Positions 17,077-25,606 of a DNA stretch of 57,648 nt are shown piece after piece. The stretch is taken from contig JAHJCH010000279.1 of NCBI GenBank assembly GCA_018813065.1, forward strand, positions 1 through 57,648, read 5' to 3'. Positions within the stretch are counted from its first letter, which is position 1; every line of letters starts with the position of its first letter. A program made the translations under genes and the position numbers. The notes under the pieces are model-generated. The model was not told the origin of the DNA. It was given only the letters and a program-made list of their open reading frames with translations, and did no database searches. Source of the DNA: Myxococcota bacterium (GTDB taxonomy: Bacteria > Myxococcota_A > Bradymonadia > UBA7976 > UBA1532).

Positions 17077-18600
17077 CTAATCACGATCTTTTTTAATTAA
17101 AAATATGGCTTTATCTTGAATTTCAGCCTCACGCGTGCATTCAGATAGAACTCCATCAACAATATTCTTGAGCCGATACGCTCTTTCTGGATTTTCCCAA
17201 GTATTTTGTGAACTCCAAGACTCAAATCCATTGATTTGATCTTTAATCAAATCAATTTGATACAGTAAATCAATTTCTAAACGAGTTTCCCCTTTAGATA
17301 GGTATAGACACTTTAACGCAGCCTGAAAGTGCCCTGGTTTAACCTGTTTAGGTGGGATAAAAGCGGATTGAATTGGCGTCATCATCTTCACTCCAAGCTT
17401 GGGCTTGAGCCCTGCTGGAGGGGTTGGCGTCGTAGGCTGATCCTCAACGGCGTAGAGGTTGAGGCGCGCCACGCCTTGCCCACGACACTCCAGCGGGAGA
17501 ACAAGTGCATTTAATTCTTCGTATCGGCGAGGTTTACCGCTGGGGAGGACCGCGCCTTGAGCTTTTTCGACCTCCCCATGCGTCAACGTCTTGAATGCGT
17601 AGCGACCGCTGTCATAGGGCGCCAACTCGATCGACTTCAGGCGGTCTTTCGGGGTCGCGACGTGCTCACTCTCTAGGCGCTTCATGACGTGTTGAGTTAC
17701 CTCACGGCCCAATTTAATGTCCCGACTGAGCACGAACACGATCAAAGGACGAACGCCGACATATTCGTATAGGTGATTCCCTGTCGATTGCTCTTCGCGA
17801 AGCTTGGTTGCCTCGAAATCGACCCCAGACCACTCCGGTTGCTCACGCAGGGCGTTGAGGTGATCGCGCACACGAGCGAACATCACCTGATCGAGCCCCC
17901 GTTCTGCGAAGACCTTGCCGCGGAAACGCAGCGAGACGGCGATCATCCACACCCCATAGCCTTGCTGGGCGCGCTCGGCGAGCGCCCTCTGAAGACAAGC
18001 GACGTCTGGCCCAGGCACACAGTCTCCACTCTGCCCATCTGGCTGCGTGCGGGCGGTGGTCGCCTCCAACCCGTCGGTGATAATCACAGAGATCCGCCGC
18101 TCGTCGATGGGGCTTTTCTCCACCGTGCGCTCGCCTGAAGGATCCCGCCGAGGAGGGAAGAGGACCCCCGCGATAGGCGAGGCCCCCTCTCGGTAGACCT
18201 TGGGCGTCCGGTAGTGGTTCGGATTGGGCTTGATCCCACAGCGAGTATCCCCCTTTTTGAGGATCTCGCAGTACTCAACGGGGGCGGCGCCTGCGGCGCT
18301 AATACCCTGTAAAATAAAGCGATGTACACTCTCGACACCGCCCGAGTCGCCGCCCGCGTAGCCCTGCATCGAGGTGCTCAAGTCTACAAAGATCCGCGCA
18401 CCATCGGGGAGCGGCGGGGCTGGCTTGGCTGGAGCTTTCAGCGCCTTTTTCGCCTCCTGCTTCACCTCTGGCTTAGGCGCGGGGGAGGTCGCCGGAGCAT
18501 CATCACAACCCACCGCAGTGACCCAGGCGCAGATGTAGATCGACGCGAGGGCGAGTGATCGGCCCAGGCCAGGCGGAAGGGTGTTTGGTTTAAGGGACAT
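17077..18600 (-). CDS. vWA-domain lipoprotein
   Basis: 507 residues. The N-terminus is a signal sequence with a lipobox-like AVGC (Cys32), then an Ala/Pro/Lys-rich linker. From ~67 there is a von Willebrand A-like fold with the metal-ion adhesion motif DLSTS (73-77) in ARIFVDLSTSMQGY; ISVIITDGLEATT and ARPLIVFVLSRDI-like strands follow. It should be lipid-anchored and bind a divalent cation and a protein partner. It overlaps the upstream 132-aa gene by 11 bp and is 16 bp upstream of the DnaK-like ATG, so co-translation is likely. vWA proteins accompany FtsZ/tubulin-like proteins in some described bacterial operons, which fits the tubulin-like gene here. Confidence 0.75.
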   Translation of the reverse strand: MSLKPNTLPPGLGRSLALASIYICAWVTAVGCDDAPATSPAPKPEVKQEAKKALKAPAKPAPPLPDGARIFVDLSTSMQGYAGGDSGGVESVHRFILQGISAAGAAPVEYCEILKKGDTRCGIKPNPNHYRTPKVYREGASPIAGVLFPPRRDPSGERTVEKSPIDERRISVIITDGLEATTARTQPDGQSGDCVPGPDVACLQRALAERAQQGYGVWMIAVSLRFRGKVFAERGLDQVMFARVRDHLNALREQPEWSGVDFEATKLREEQSTGNHLYEYVGVRPLIVFVLSRDIKLGREVTQHVMKRLESEHVATPKDRLKSIELAPYDSGRYAFKTLTHGEVEKAQGAVLPSGKPRRYEELNALVLPLECRGQGVARLNLYAVEDQPTTPTPPAGLKPKLGVKMMTPIQSAFIPPKQVKPGHFQAALKCLYLSKGETRLEIDLLYQIDLIKDQINGFESWSSQNTWENPERAYRLKNIVDGVLSECTREAEIQDKAIFLIKKDRD

Positions 18601-18988
18601 CCAAAAATTCCTGTTGATCTTGCGCGAGGTGGAGGACCTCGATCGGATTCAATCGATGTATTTGGTGCCCGGATGTGTTTTGGTTATTTTTATATTGAAT
18701 CTCTATATACCTATGTCCATTTCTGTTCGATTTGCTCCCTATAAGCTGAGGGTCGAAGTTGACCTGAGAGGGCCATGGAAATTGAAATGATTGCCCTCTT
18801 CGAGAGCGTAAAATAAAGCTGTGTCGAACACGATTATTCTGATCTATCAGTAAAAACTGACCATCTCTGATCTCTACATTGAGGAGTTGCTCTCCTGTGG
18901 CGATATTCCAGAAAGACCACCCCCCCTGTCGGCTTAAAAACGGACCTAATTTCTCAATTTCGACCGGTTTTCCATAAAAGCTCGCCAT
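18590..18988 (-). CDS. 132-aa protein of unknown function
   Basis: No recognised domain and no signal peptide. It looks like a small, beta-rich cytoplasmic protein: short hydrophobic/aromatic strands (GGWSFWNIATGEQLL, DGQFLLIDQNNRVRHSFIL, RYIEIQYKNN). A good AAGGAGAT lies 7 nt upstream of the ATG. It sits 12 bp after the actin-like ATPase gene, and its end overlaps the start of the vWA lipoprotein gene, which argues that it is a genuine part of the same complex. Confidence 0.6.
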   Translation of the reverse strand: MASFYGKPVEIEKLGPFLSRQGGWSFWNIATGEQLLNVEIRDGQFLLIDQNNRVRHSFILRSRRGQSFQFPWPSQVNFDPQLIGSKSNRNGHRYIEIQYKNNQNTSGHQIHRLNPIEVLHLAQDQQEFLDVP

Positions 18989-19000
18989 CGTTTATCTCCT

Positions 19001-21661
19001 TTAGGGCAAGGTCAAGAGTCGAGTACGAAGCCCTGACTCGATAAAGAGGTCGAGGGGGCTCTTGCTAAACCAATGTTGATTCTGTTGACGACTTGCTTGA
19101 AGCTTGGGTTGGCTCTCCTGTATAACTCTAAGGAAGTTATCTTTGGAGCCTACAATCTTATCAGGGAATATAATACCCGCTTTTTCGAAGTCATCGAGCC
19201 TCCAGTGATACGCTGCGTTCGACTCAAGGCTTGGCCCGTGGATACTTGGGAAGTGGATGTTAAGATCGAACTCAATAGGACGCCACCAATCGATTAAGGT
19301 CGTGCGCTGATTTTCAGGCAGATCGAAGCACACCATCGTGGTGGGTAGGCCCACAATGCTGCGGCAGGGGGATGGCGCAACGCTCATCCAATCAGGATCG
19401 CGCCCCTGCTCCATTCTTTGGGAGCTGGTGTATACGATCTGAGTTTGTCTTTGTTGACCTAAGAGCCCAAAAGCCACGACGTGCTTTGGGTGCACCCCCC
19501 TTGGAAGGATGAGCGGCTCGACGTTCACCTTCGCTTCGGGGATCGACTCGAGAAGTTCCATGACGCGGCGCTCCAACAGGAAGCTGAAGCTCTGATTGGG
19601 GTTTGGATGCACGAGGTCCGCCAAGCCCCAACCACTCCCCAGGCGCGCGAGGTGGACGACCTGGGTGCTAAAGCCACCGAACCGACGCTGAACTTGGCCG
19701 TTGAACCAGGTGGAAGCGATGAGGCGCGCAATGTACTCGATGAGCTGATCGAAGAAGGCCTCAACGCGTCGCTTGGTCATCGACTGCTTGATGGGGTCGA
19801 TGAGATCGGAGGTCATTCCGTTTTGGCGCAGTTTGCGGCGGATCTCATCGCCGCTGAATCCACGGACCAAGCATCGGTTGGCGATCTGAGCGCCCCCTTC
19901 AGGACCGAGCAGCGCCTCAAAGAGATCCTCCCCAGCGTATTTGAGGCTCGTGGCGTACTCCACGATGGTGGTGGATTGGCCGCCCTGATCGCGCCAGAGG
20001 AAGCTGATATCGGTGCTCCCTCCCCCAATGTCAACCAAGAGCTGGACGGTGTAGCGTCCCCCAATCAGAGCTTGATCGTGATTGGCTTGAGTGACGATGT
20101 TGACCGCTGCTGCGGCTTCGTTGAGCGGGTTGTGGGCGACGTCAACGTCGAGCCTCACCCAGTCCCTCACCCCCCAGTGGTGAAGCCCGTCTCGCGAGGG
20201 GGCCGTCGCCCGCAGTAGGGTGCTTTGGAGCTGCGTGATGGCAGTGGTTGACCAACTCCCAGGGTGGGCGAAGCGCAGGTTGAGGGCGGCGGGGAGGTTG
20301 GGCGCCCCCACGTGCTGCGCCTCCTTGTGGTTGAAGTAGTTGGCGAGGTTAATGAGGAGCAGCGTCTTGAGGTAGGCCATCCGCAACGCCTCAGCTCGCG
20401 CGGTGTCCTCCCACTTTAGGTTTCGGAGCAGAGCGTTAGAGGGATCGAAGCCGCGCCAATCGACATCGTCTCCACCAATGGCGAAGTCGAGCCCAGGGCG
20501 CCACTCGCTGATCGCGTCGGGCGTGTGGCTGCGGGTCGTCTCCACCGTCCAACGCGTCAGCAGCTGGCTGGGGAGGAACTCTCCACAGGGGCCAAACCCC
20601 TTGGTGGGCATGCGCGGAGCCCACTCGGCCATTTGGAATGGCGCGCCAGGCCGGTGGCCTCGCACGAGGTACTCGTGCAGATCCGTGATTGGGAGGATGC
20701 CTTGGTTTTCAGTGATGTCGTCGAACGCCACGCAGGAGTTGGATGTCCCGAAGTCGAGGCCGATCGTCGTCGTGGTGAGCGCGCCGCTGGCGATGGGCGC
20801 GGGGGGATCGATGAGGAAGACCCCACCGTAAACGAGTCCATCGGCCGTCGAGAGGTTCACCGTGACCACCTCAGGGCGACCGCTCGTGGAGAGTGCCCCA
20901 AGGCGCTTCATCCTGATCTCGACAGGGTGGGGGTTGGAGTCAGAGACCTTGAACCCGCAGAAGTCGATGGGCTCCAGCGCGATGAGCTTACCTGATGTAT
21001 CGAGGTAGCGAGCGCTCCAACTCTCCGAGAGTGAGTCCTCCTCGAAGGTCGCGTAGGCCGTTGCATGGACGCGCGCTTCGATGATGAAGGTGTGCCATTG
21101 AGGCGCGCGCACCTTTGGCCAGAGCGTCAACTCAAACCCCTCCAGCATGTCTCGCCGGGGTTGGTTCGTTACGCGGTTTCCCACCCCAATGAGATCCAAC
21201 TCGATGAGCTCGGGGTCATCGGCCTGGCCATGAAATGGAATTCGGACTTGGTAGCGACCTAATCGCTCGTTAATCTGGCCGTGCCATGAGGGGTTGGCGC
21301 GGAACCTTTCGATATCTACGAGGCCGAGGTAGTCCGCTTTGACGGGCAGCTGACCCACCTGGGGGTTCTGACTCCCATCACCGAAGATGAGGACGCCGTC
21401 AAGGAGGATCTCCTTGAGACTGATCGTCTCAGCGTCATCGACCCTGATGTACTGATTCGCGAAATCCTCCCACTGCACGACTCTCCCGCCTGGGAGCCGG
21501 TGGACGCCCAGGTGACTCAGCGTCGTCTTATTTGGATCCTCTGCGCCACAAACGGGGCATCGAATCGACATCGCGTCGGGGGCGTTGAAGCCGATTATAC
21601 CGAGCTTGAGGTTGATCGTGTTGCGCTTCCAATCAAAGCCACAGTTACAAGGTGGAAACAT
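19001..21661 (-). CDS. Zinc-ribbon plus actin/Hsp70-fold ATPase
   Basis: 886 residues. The N-terminus has a likely zinc site, C5-x-C7 and CPVC at 35-38. Residues ~40-290 are a beta-rich region I cannot name. An actin/Hsp70-superfamily ATPase follows: phosphate-1 IGLDFGTSNSCVAF (300-313), phosphate-2 LLVDIGGGSTDISF (541-554) and a later AFGLLG that may belong to the adenosine side. It is longer than any standard Hsp70, MreB or ParM, with ~200 residues inserted between the phosphate loops and a ~100-residue tail. It should bind and hydrolyse ATP; polymer formation is possible but unproven. GGAGG precedes the ATG. It lies 22 bp downstream of the 586-aa gene. Confidence 0.78.
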   Translation of the reverse strand: MFPPCNCGFDWKRNTINLKLGIIGFNAPDAMSIRCPVCGAEDPNKTTLSHLGVHRLPGGRVVQWEDFANQYIRVDDAETISLKEILLDGVLIFGDGSQNPQVGQLPVKADYLGLVDIERFRANPSWHGQINERLGRYQVRIPFHGQADDPELIELDLIGVGNRVTNQPRRDMLEGFELTLWPKVRAPQWHTFIIEARVHATAYATFEEDSLSESWSARYLDTSGKLIALEPIDFCGFKVSDSNPHPVEIRMKRLGALSTSGRPEVVTVNLSTADGLVYGGVFLIDPPAPIASGALTTTTIGLDFGTSNSCVAFDDITENQGILPITDLHEYLVRGHRPGAPFQMAEWAPRMPTKGFGPCGEFLPSQLLTRWTVETTRSHTPDAISEWRPGLDFAIGGDDVDWRGFDPSNALLRNLKWEDTARAEALRMAYLKTLLLINLANYFNHKEAQHVGAPNLPAALNLRFAHPGSWSTTAITQLQSTLLRATAPSRDGLHHWGVRDWVRLDVDVAHNPLNEAAAAVNIVTQANHDQALIGGRYTVQLLVDIGGGSTDISFLWRDQGGQSTTIVEYATSLKYAGEDLFEALLGPEGGAQIANRCLVRGFSGDEIRRKLRQNGMTSDLIDPIKQSMTKRRVEAFFDQLIEYIARLIASTWFNGQVQRRFGGFSTQVVHLARLGSGWGLADLVHPNPNQSFSFLLERRVMELLESIPEAKVNVEPLILPRGVHPKHVVAFGLLGQQRQTQIVYTSSQRMEQGRDPDWMSVAPSPCRSIVGLPTTMVCFDLPENQRTTLIDWWRPIEFDLNIHFPSIHGPSLESNAAYHWRLDDFEKAGIIFPDKIVGSKDNFLRVIQESQPKLQASRQQNQHWFSKSPLDLFIESGLRTRLLTLP

Positions 21662-21683
21662 CTTGATCTAAGCCTCCATCACC

Positions 21684-23444
21684 CTAGTTATCGTTGAAAT
21701 GCACGATGTCTCGCATTGGAGAGAATCGGCCATAGCCGGGGATGACGACGCGCTCCGCCTGGTTCGAGCGCGGCAGGATAGCGCCCCCTCCCTGCGCGAT
21801 GAGCGCCTCGACGATCTCCACGTCTCCTAACACCCTGACAGCGAACGCCTTGGCAGCCAAGAGGCAGAGTTGCTCTAAATCTGAGCTGGGTTGGCTGTAG
21901 CTTTTGATGAACCGTTGCAGCGTCGCGAGGCGATGGGTGATCTCTTGGTCTTGGTGCGCTTTGAGCCACCCCTCAATTTCGATCAATGTTAAGAGTTCGA
22001 ACGCCTCATCGTCTGTCTCGAAGAGCGGCTCGCCCTCCTGATCGATGAAGCCAAAGCCATCGATCCACCGAGCCCCTTCGAAGATGAGCCAGAGCGTGAG
22101 CCCCAACTCTGAAAGATCACCCACGATCTCCTTGCTTGCCGCAGGGAACCCACCCTCAATGAAGGCGAGGCTTGGTTTGTCACTTGCCCCGTCGGGGGGG
22201 AGTCGAAACGCCCACCCCTTCGCTTGGAGGGCATCTAAAACCTCCTCCGAGGGCGCGAGAGTGATATTGTTCTTGGACATGTAGTCCTTGAACCTCGGCG
22301 TCCAGTGCATTGGCGTGAGTTCACCGAGCACGTTGGGGGCGTAGAGCGCCAAGGCGCGCCCAATATCACTTAACGCGAACGGCTGACTCGTAACGAGTTG
22401 GGTCAGTCGCTGTCCGTCGCTTTTGAGCTGATCGATGTGGCCCGAGAAGAGGTTTTTGACAGACTCAGATATCTGATCGAACCTCTGCGCTGACCTTGGA
22501 ATCGGATCCGCGACCCACTCAGCACAGCCCTCCCCAAGGAGGTAGGCCGAGGTCTTCTGCCCAGAGGTCTTTTGGAAATAGGCGAGGTTGTCCTGACCAA
22601 AAGCGAACGTGAGGTAGTTCGGCCTCCCTTTGGGCTCGTCAGGCAGCCTCGCCGTGCAGCCAAGGCTGTGGGCCAGCCGCGTGGTGAAGCCGTCTGAGTC
22701 AGAGAGCAGGTAGATGACGCGGCGCTCCTTTTTGTCTCCCACCTCGACCTCGAAGGGGCCGAGCGAGCGGACGTCGAGGATCGTGTCTGTCGCTTGATCT
22801 GCGAAGCCCTCTAAGACGAGGTCGAAGAGCCTCATCCACGCGTGTCTAGAGGGCTCCCAGTCTCCGCTGCGCGCCAGCGCGGCCCTGATGACGCTGAGCA
22901 GGGCCTTGGTGCGCGCGGCCCTTGGTCCATAGTCGGCCATGATCTGCCGCAGTTGGGCGAGTTTGAGTTTGTCCTGCTTGTAACCCGCGAGGCAAGGCAC
23001 GATGTCATCGACGATGTAACCCCAGAGGTCTGCCCCGTGGAAGATCAGGCCGACGCGGACACTGGCGCCTCGCCGAACAGATAAGATCGCGCTTTTGAGC
23101 GCGTCCGACTTGATGCCCTCGATGTCGATCCATCGAAACGTGAACTTTCCACAGACCAACCCCTGGAGGAGCAGCTTAGAGGCCTCTACCAGGGGGTGGT
23201 TTGTGGCGATTTGAGCGATGTTTGGATCGTTGTCGAGCGTGTTCTTCAGCGCGAGTTGAGTCGCCTCGTTGATTGCGAGGGGAGTCGGGAAACTGCTGAT
23301 GCGTAGACCGTCCGATTTCGGAATCCAATCGGCAGGCGGGCGGTCTGGAGCCGCATTATTATTGAGCTGCGGGGGCGCAAAAAAACCTGAGGTTGGGAGA
23401 GTCCCAATGGCGTTCGGCGGGAGCGGGACGAGAGTGAGTGACAT
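21684..23444 (-). CDS. 586-aa protein of unknown function, conserved-block partner
   Basis: I do not recognise a domain. It has no signal peptide or membrane helix and is probably cytoplasmic. Visible features are an Asn/Pro-rich N-terminus, alternating alpha/beta segments (SVRVGLIFHGADLWGYIVDD; RRVIYLLSDSDGFTTRLA) that might be a vWA- or Rossmann-like core, and a helical C-terminal half. A strong CAGGAGGAT lies 5-6 nt upstream of the ATG. It is squeezed between the tubulin-like gene (27 bp) and the actin-like gene (22 bp), so it is most likely an adaptor or regulator of one of them. Confidence 0.6.
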   Translation of the reverse strand: MSLTLVPLPPNAIGTLPTSGFFAPPQLNNNAAPDRPPADWIPKSDGLRISSFPTPLAINEATQLALKNTLDNDPNIAQIATNHPLVEASKLLLQGLVCGKFTFRWIDIEGIKSDALKSAILSVRRGASVRVGLIFHGADLWGYIVDDIVPCLAGYKQDKLKLAQLRQIMADYGPRAARTKALLSVIRAALARSGDWEPSRHAWMRLFDLVLEGFADQATDTILDVRSLGPFEVEVGDKKERRVIYLLSDSDGFTTRLAHSLGCTARLPDEPKGRPNYLTFAFGQDNLAYFQKTSGQKTSAYLLGEGCAEWVADPIPRSAQRFDQISESVKNLFSGHIDQLKSDGQRLTQLVTSQPFALSDIGRALALYAPNVLGELTPMHWTPRFKDYMSKNNITLAPSEEVLDALQAKGWAFRLPPDGASDKPSLAFIEGGFPAASKEIVGDLSELGLTLWLIFEGARWIDGFGFIDQEGEPLFETDDEAFELLTLIEIEGWLKAHQDQEITHRLATLQRFIKSYSQPSSDLEQLCLLAAKAFAVRVLGDVEIVEALIAQGGGAILPRSNQAERVVIPGYGRFSPMRDIVHFNDN

Positions 23445-23471
23445 ATTAATCCTCCTGAGAGATTTGGTGGC

Positions 23472-24821
23472 CTAGTTTCGCGTTAAATGTTCTGTGATGA
23501 TGTTGATCAAAACATCCGCAAGGTGGTTCGCCAAATCCTGAGGATTTTTAACTTGGTTTGGTGGCTTTGTTGAGCTAAGTTTCCAGATTAATTTGAGCTG
23601 GTCAAGATGTGATCCTGAAATATCTGAATCATATTGAGACCATGTGATTCCATTGTCGTAGCACTGGTTTACCCAGTTTATGCATCGGTTTAGGGCTTCT
23701 TGGCGGTGTTTTAATGATAAAATAAGTAGATCAATAAACTCATTTCGTTTTTTCTTCATCCCACCCGCATTTGAGTACATAATGATGCAATCGTATAAAT
23801 ATGGTGGAATGTCTGATTTATTTGACCAAATGCTAAAAGAACTTTTGAGATTTTTTTGTTGTGTTTCATCTTCAGTATAGAAACTCAACAGTTGAATCGT
23901 GTGTCTCGCGACGGTCAGTCTCTTAATCAAAGAGATATTTTCATGCCATTTCATCTCTAACAAACTGCGAGGTTGAGCGTTGTCATGTGAATATGCAATG
24001 ACATTGCTTTGGAAATTCGTCGTCATGTCCGTCGCGAATTGGAAGAGCGCGCGCGCCGCGAGGAGGTGGTAGATCGAGGACACCTCACCCTGAACCGGCG
24101 TGCGTGCCTCCAAAAACCCTTGCGCGTTCAGGGGGGGGCCCAGCAGCGCAGACGCTTTGAGGTGTGGGCGCACGGTTCGATAAAAATAATCGAGCCCGTG
24201 GCGCATGTTGCTGTCCATATCCGCCTTCGAGATCGCGGCGGCTTGGTTGATCGGGGGGTTGAGCCAGCCGAGGTGGAACGCGCCGAACCACCTCTGAGCG
24301 TCCCCCAGACGCTGGACGAAGCTGGGGATCACCCCCGCACCTGTGCCGCCGATAAAGCTCCCACACACCATCACGCGCTGTTTGTTGTTGGCTACGGCGT
24401 TGATCTCTTCGGCGATGTGGTTTTGCTGCGCGGCGAAGGCGGAGGCCCCCAACGTGGGCCGCGCGAAGAAGCCATGGGCCACGTCCTGATCCGCGTCCTC
24501 CTGGGTGAACAGGGCGTTGATGAGATGCGCGGTGTCGCCAGGCTGCTCATCAAGGAGGTTACGGAACTTTAATCCGTCTCCCCCGACCCCCGTGGAGTCA
24601 AAGGGAGGGAGGAAGTGCGGCGCCATGGGGTGACGCGCCCCGAGCTTCTGATCCACGTACCCGTCGAAGGACTGAAGCGTCTCCGAGAGCGGAGACTCTG
24701 TGTCCGCGTCGATGACATGACAATCGATATCTGGAGGCAGCGCACCTAGATACATGAGCCGCGCGATGGCCAACGCGGAGTGTTGGCCCGATCCTCCAAC
24801 CGCGATGAGGAGCTGTGACAT
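23472..24821 (-). CDS. Tubulin/FtsZ-like GTPase
   Basis: 449 residues. The N-terminus IAVGGSGQHSALAIAR (6-21) fits the first nucleotide-binding loop of the tubulin superfamily, HVIDADTESP (35-44) fits the strand-3 acidic end, and GSFIGGTGAGVIPSF (154-168) holds the GGTGAG form of the tubulin signature G-G-x-T-G-[SAT]-G. Spacing between these motifs is right. The C-terminal half is helical, unlike FtsZ, and resembles the divergent tubulin-like family found with vWA proteins. It should bind GTP; filament formation is inference. The codons change abruptly from GC-rich (24000-24821) to AT-rich (23472-24000), with no obvious domain break. The Shine-Dalgarno is weak. It is not the cell-division FtsZ. 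Confidence 0.78.
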   Translation of the reverse strand: MSQLLIAVGGSGQHSALAIARLMYLGALPPDIDCHVIDADTESPLSETLQSFDGYVDQKLGARHPMAPHFLPPFDSTGVGGDGLKFRNLLDEQPGDTAHLINALFTQEDADQDVAHGFFARPTLGASAFAAQQNHIAEEINAVANNKQRVMVCGSFIGGTGAGVIPSFVQRLGDAQRWFGAFHLGWLNPPINQAAAISKADMDSNMRHGLDYFYRTVRPHLKASALLGPPLNAQGFLEARTPVQGEVSSIYHLLAARALFQFATDMTTNFQSNVIAYSHDNAQPRSLLEMKWHENISLIKRLTVARHTIQLLSFYTEDETQQKNLKSSFSIWSNKSDIPPYLYDCIIMYSNAGGMKKKRNEFIDLLILSLKHRQEALNRCINWVNQCYDNGITWSQYDSDISGSHLDQLKLIWKLSSTKPPNQVKNPQDLANHLADVLINIITEHLTRN

Positions 24822-24859
24822 CTCTAGAAACCCCTAACCTCTTTTGTTATGAAGCGCGA

Positions 24860-25423
24860 TTAACGACGTCGAATCAAACCATGAATGATTTTGATTATGA
24901 ATGAGAGTACTAAGACTGGTGATGCTCCGAACAAGGCACCTCTCTGCCAGTCTGGAATATTATAGAGCAGTATCAAGTCTCTGAGTTTTGGGTCAAGGAT
25001 GCATCGAGTGACCATCTCTTCTTCTGGCCTAAACACCGCTTGAATCACGCCTGCGGTGATCACAAGAGGAGTTAGGACACTGATAAAGCGGATAAACCCG
25101 CCAGGGAGCCAGTTTTTATTTGAAAAGATCCAAAAGAATAGGAAGAATAGAGAGACTCCCAATAATGTCGTGATCCCAACAGAGATCAAAAGGGCTTGGT
25201 TTGTGCTTTCACAGTCAACAGGCTTGATCTCATCTATGAGATCAATGATTATTGGTACATTTCCATCATCAATGTTACCATCATCAGCAAGCTTGCGGTC
25301 TTTACCATCACCATCAAGCTCGGCTTTGTCTGTGCGACTTGGAGCAAGCTGTGCGTACGAAGCCCCCCCAGCGCTCAAAACAAAAAAGCATGACACGATC
25401 AGGATCCAGTACGGCCTTTTCAC
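24860..25423 (-). CDS. Secreted/membrane protein, first gene of the block
   Basis: I start the gene at a GTG (25423) because GGGAGA lies just upstream and the resulting N-terminus is a clean signal peptide (VKRPYWILIVSCFFVLSAGGASYA, cleavage before QLAP). A longer ATG frame from 25486 would put 21 charged residues before it and would overlap the putative -35. The mature protein is ~160 residues: an Asp/Lys-rich stretch, then two or three TM helices (LLISVGITTLLGVSLFFLFFWIF; FISVLTPLVITAGVIQAVF; ALFGASPVLVLSFIIKIIHGL). Function unknown; likely an inner-membrane anchor or sensor for the downstream tubulin-like protein, whose gene follows after 38 bp. Confidence 0.6.
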   Translation of the reverse strand: MKRPYWILIVSCFFVLSAGGASYAQLAPSRTDKAELDGDGKDRKLADDGNIDDGNVPIIIDLIDEIKPVDCESTNQALLISVGITTLLGVSLFFLFFWIFSNKNWLPGGFIRFISVLTPLVITAGVIQAVFRPEEEMVTRCILDPKLRDLILLYNIPDWQRGALFGASPVLVLSFIIKIIHGLIRRR

Positions 25424-25507
25424 AGGTTTCTCCCAATAACGCCCAGGGTCATGGGGCACGACATCAAATAAAAACACGCTTGTCAAGAGACTTTGGTGAC
25501 TTCGCCA

Positions 25508-25527
25508 GCAATACTCCGGTCACTTTT
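25508..25527 (+). repeat. Direct repeat A upstream of block
   Basis: Shares GCAATACTC-GGTCACTTT with the copy at 25588-25606; one mismatch (C or T) in 19 bases. The copies are 80 bp apart and lie in the region expected upstream of the block promoter. Possible operator. Confidence 0.55.
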
Positions 25528-25587
25528 CGAGGGGATGGGGGCGATTAACCTCCTGGGAAAGAGGCGGGAGAAGGGGTATCCGTGGTC

Positions 25588-25606
25588 GCAATACTCTGGT
25601 CACTTT
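25588..25606 (+). repeat. Direct repeat B upstream of block
   Basis: Second copy of the repeat, same orientation as 25508-25527. It may be a regulator site or the remnant of a mobile-element end; no transposase gene is present to support the latter. Confidence 0.55.
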
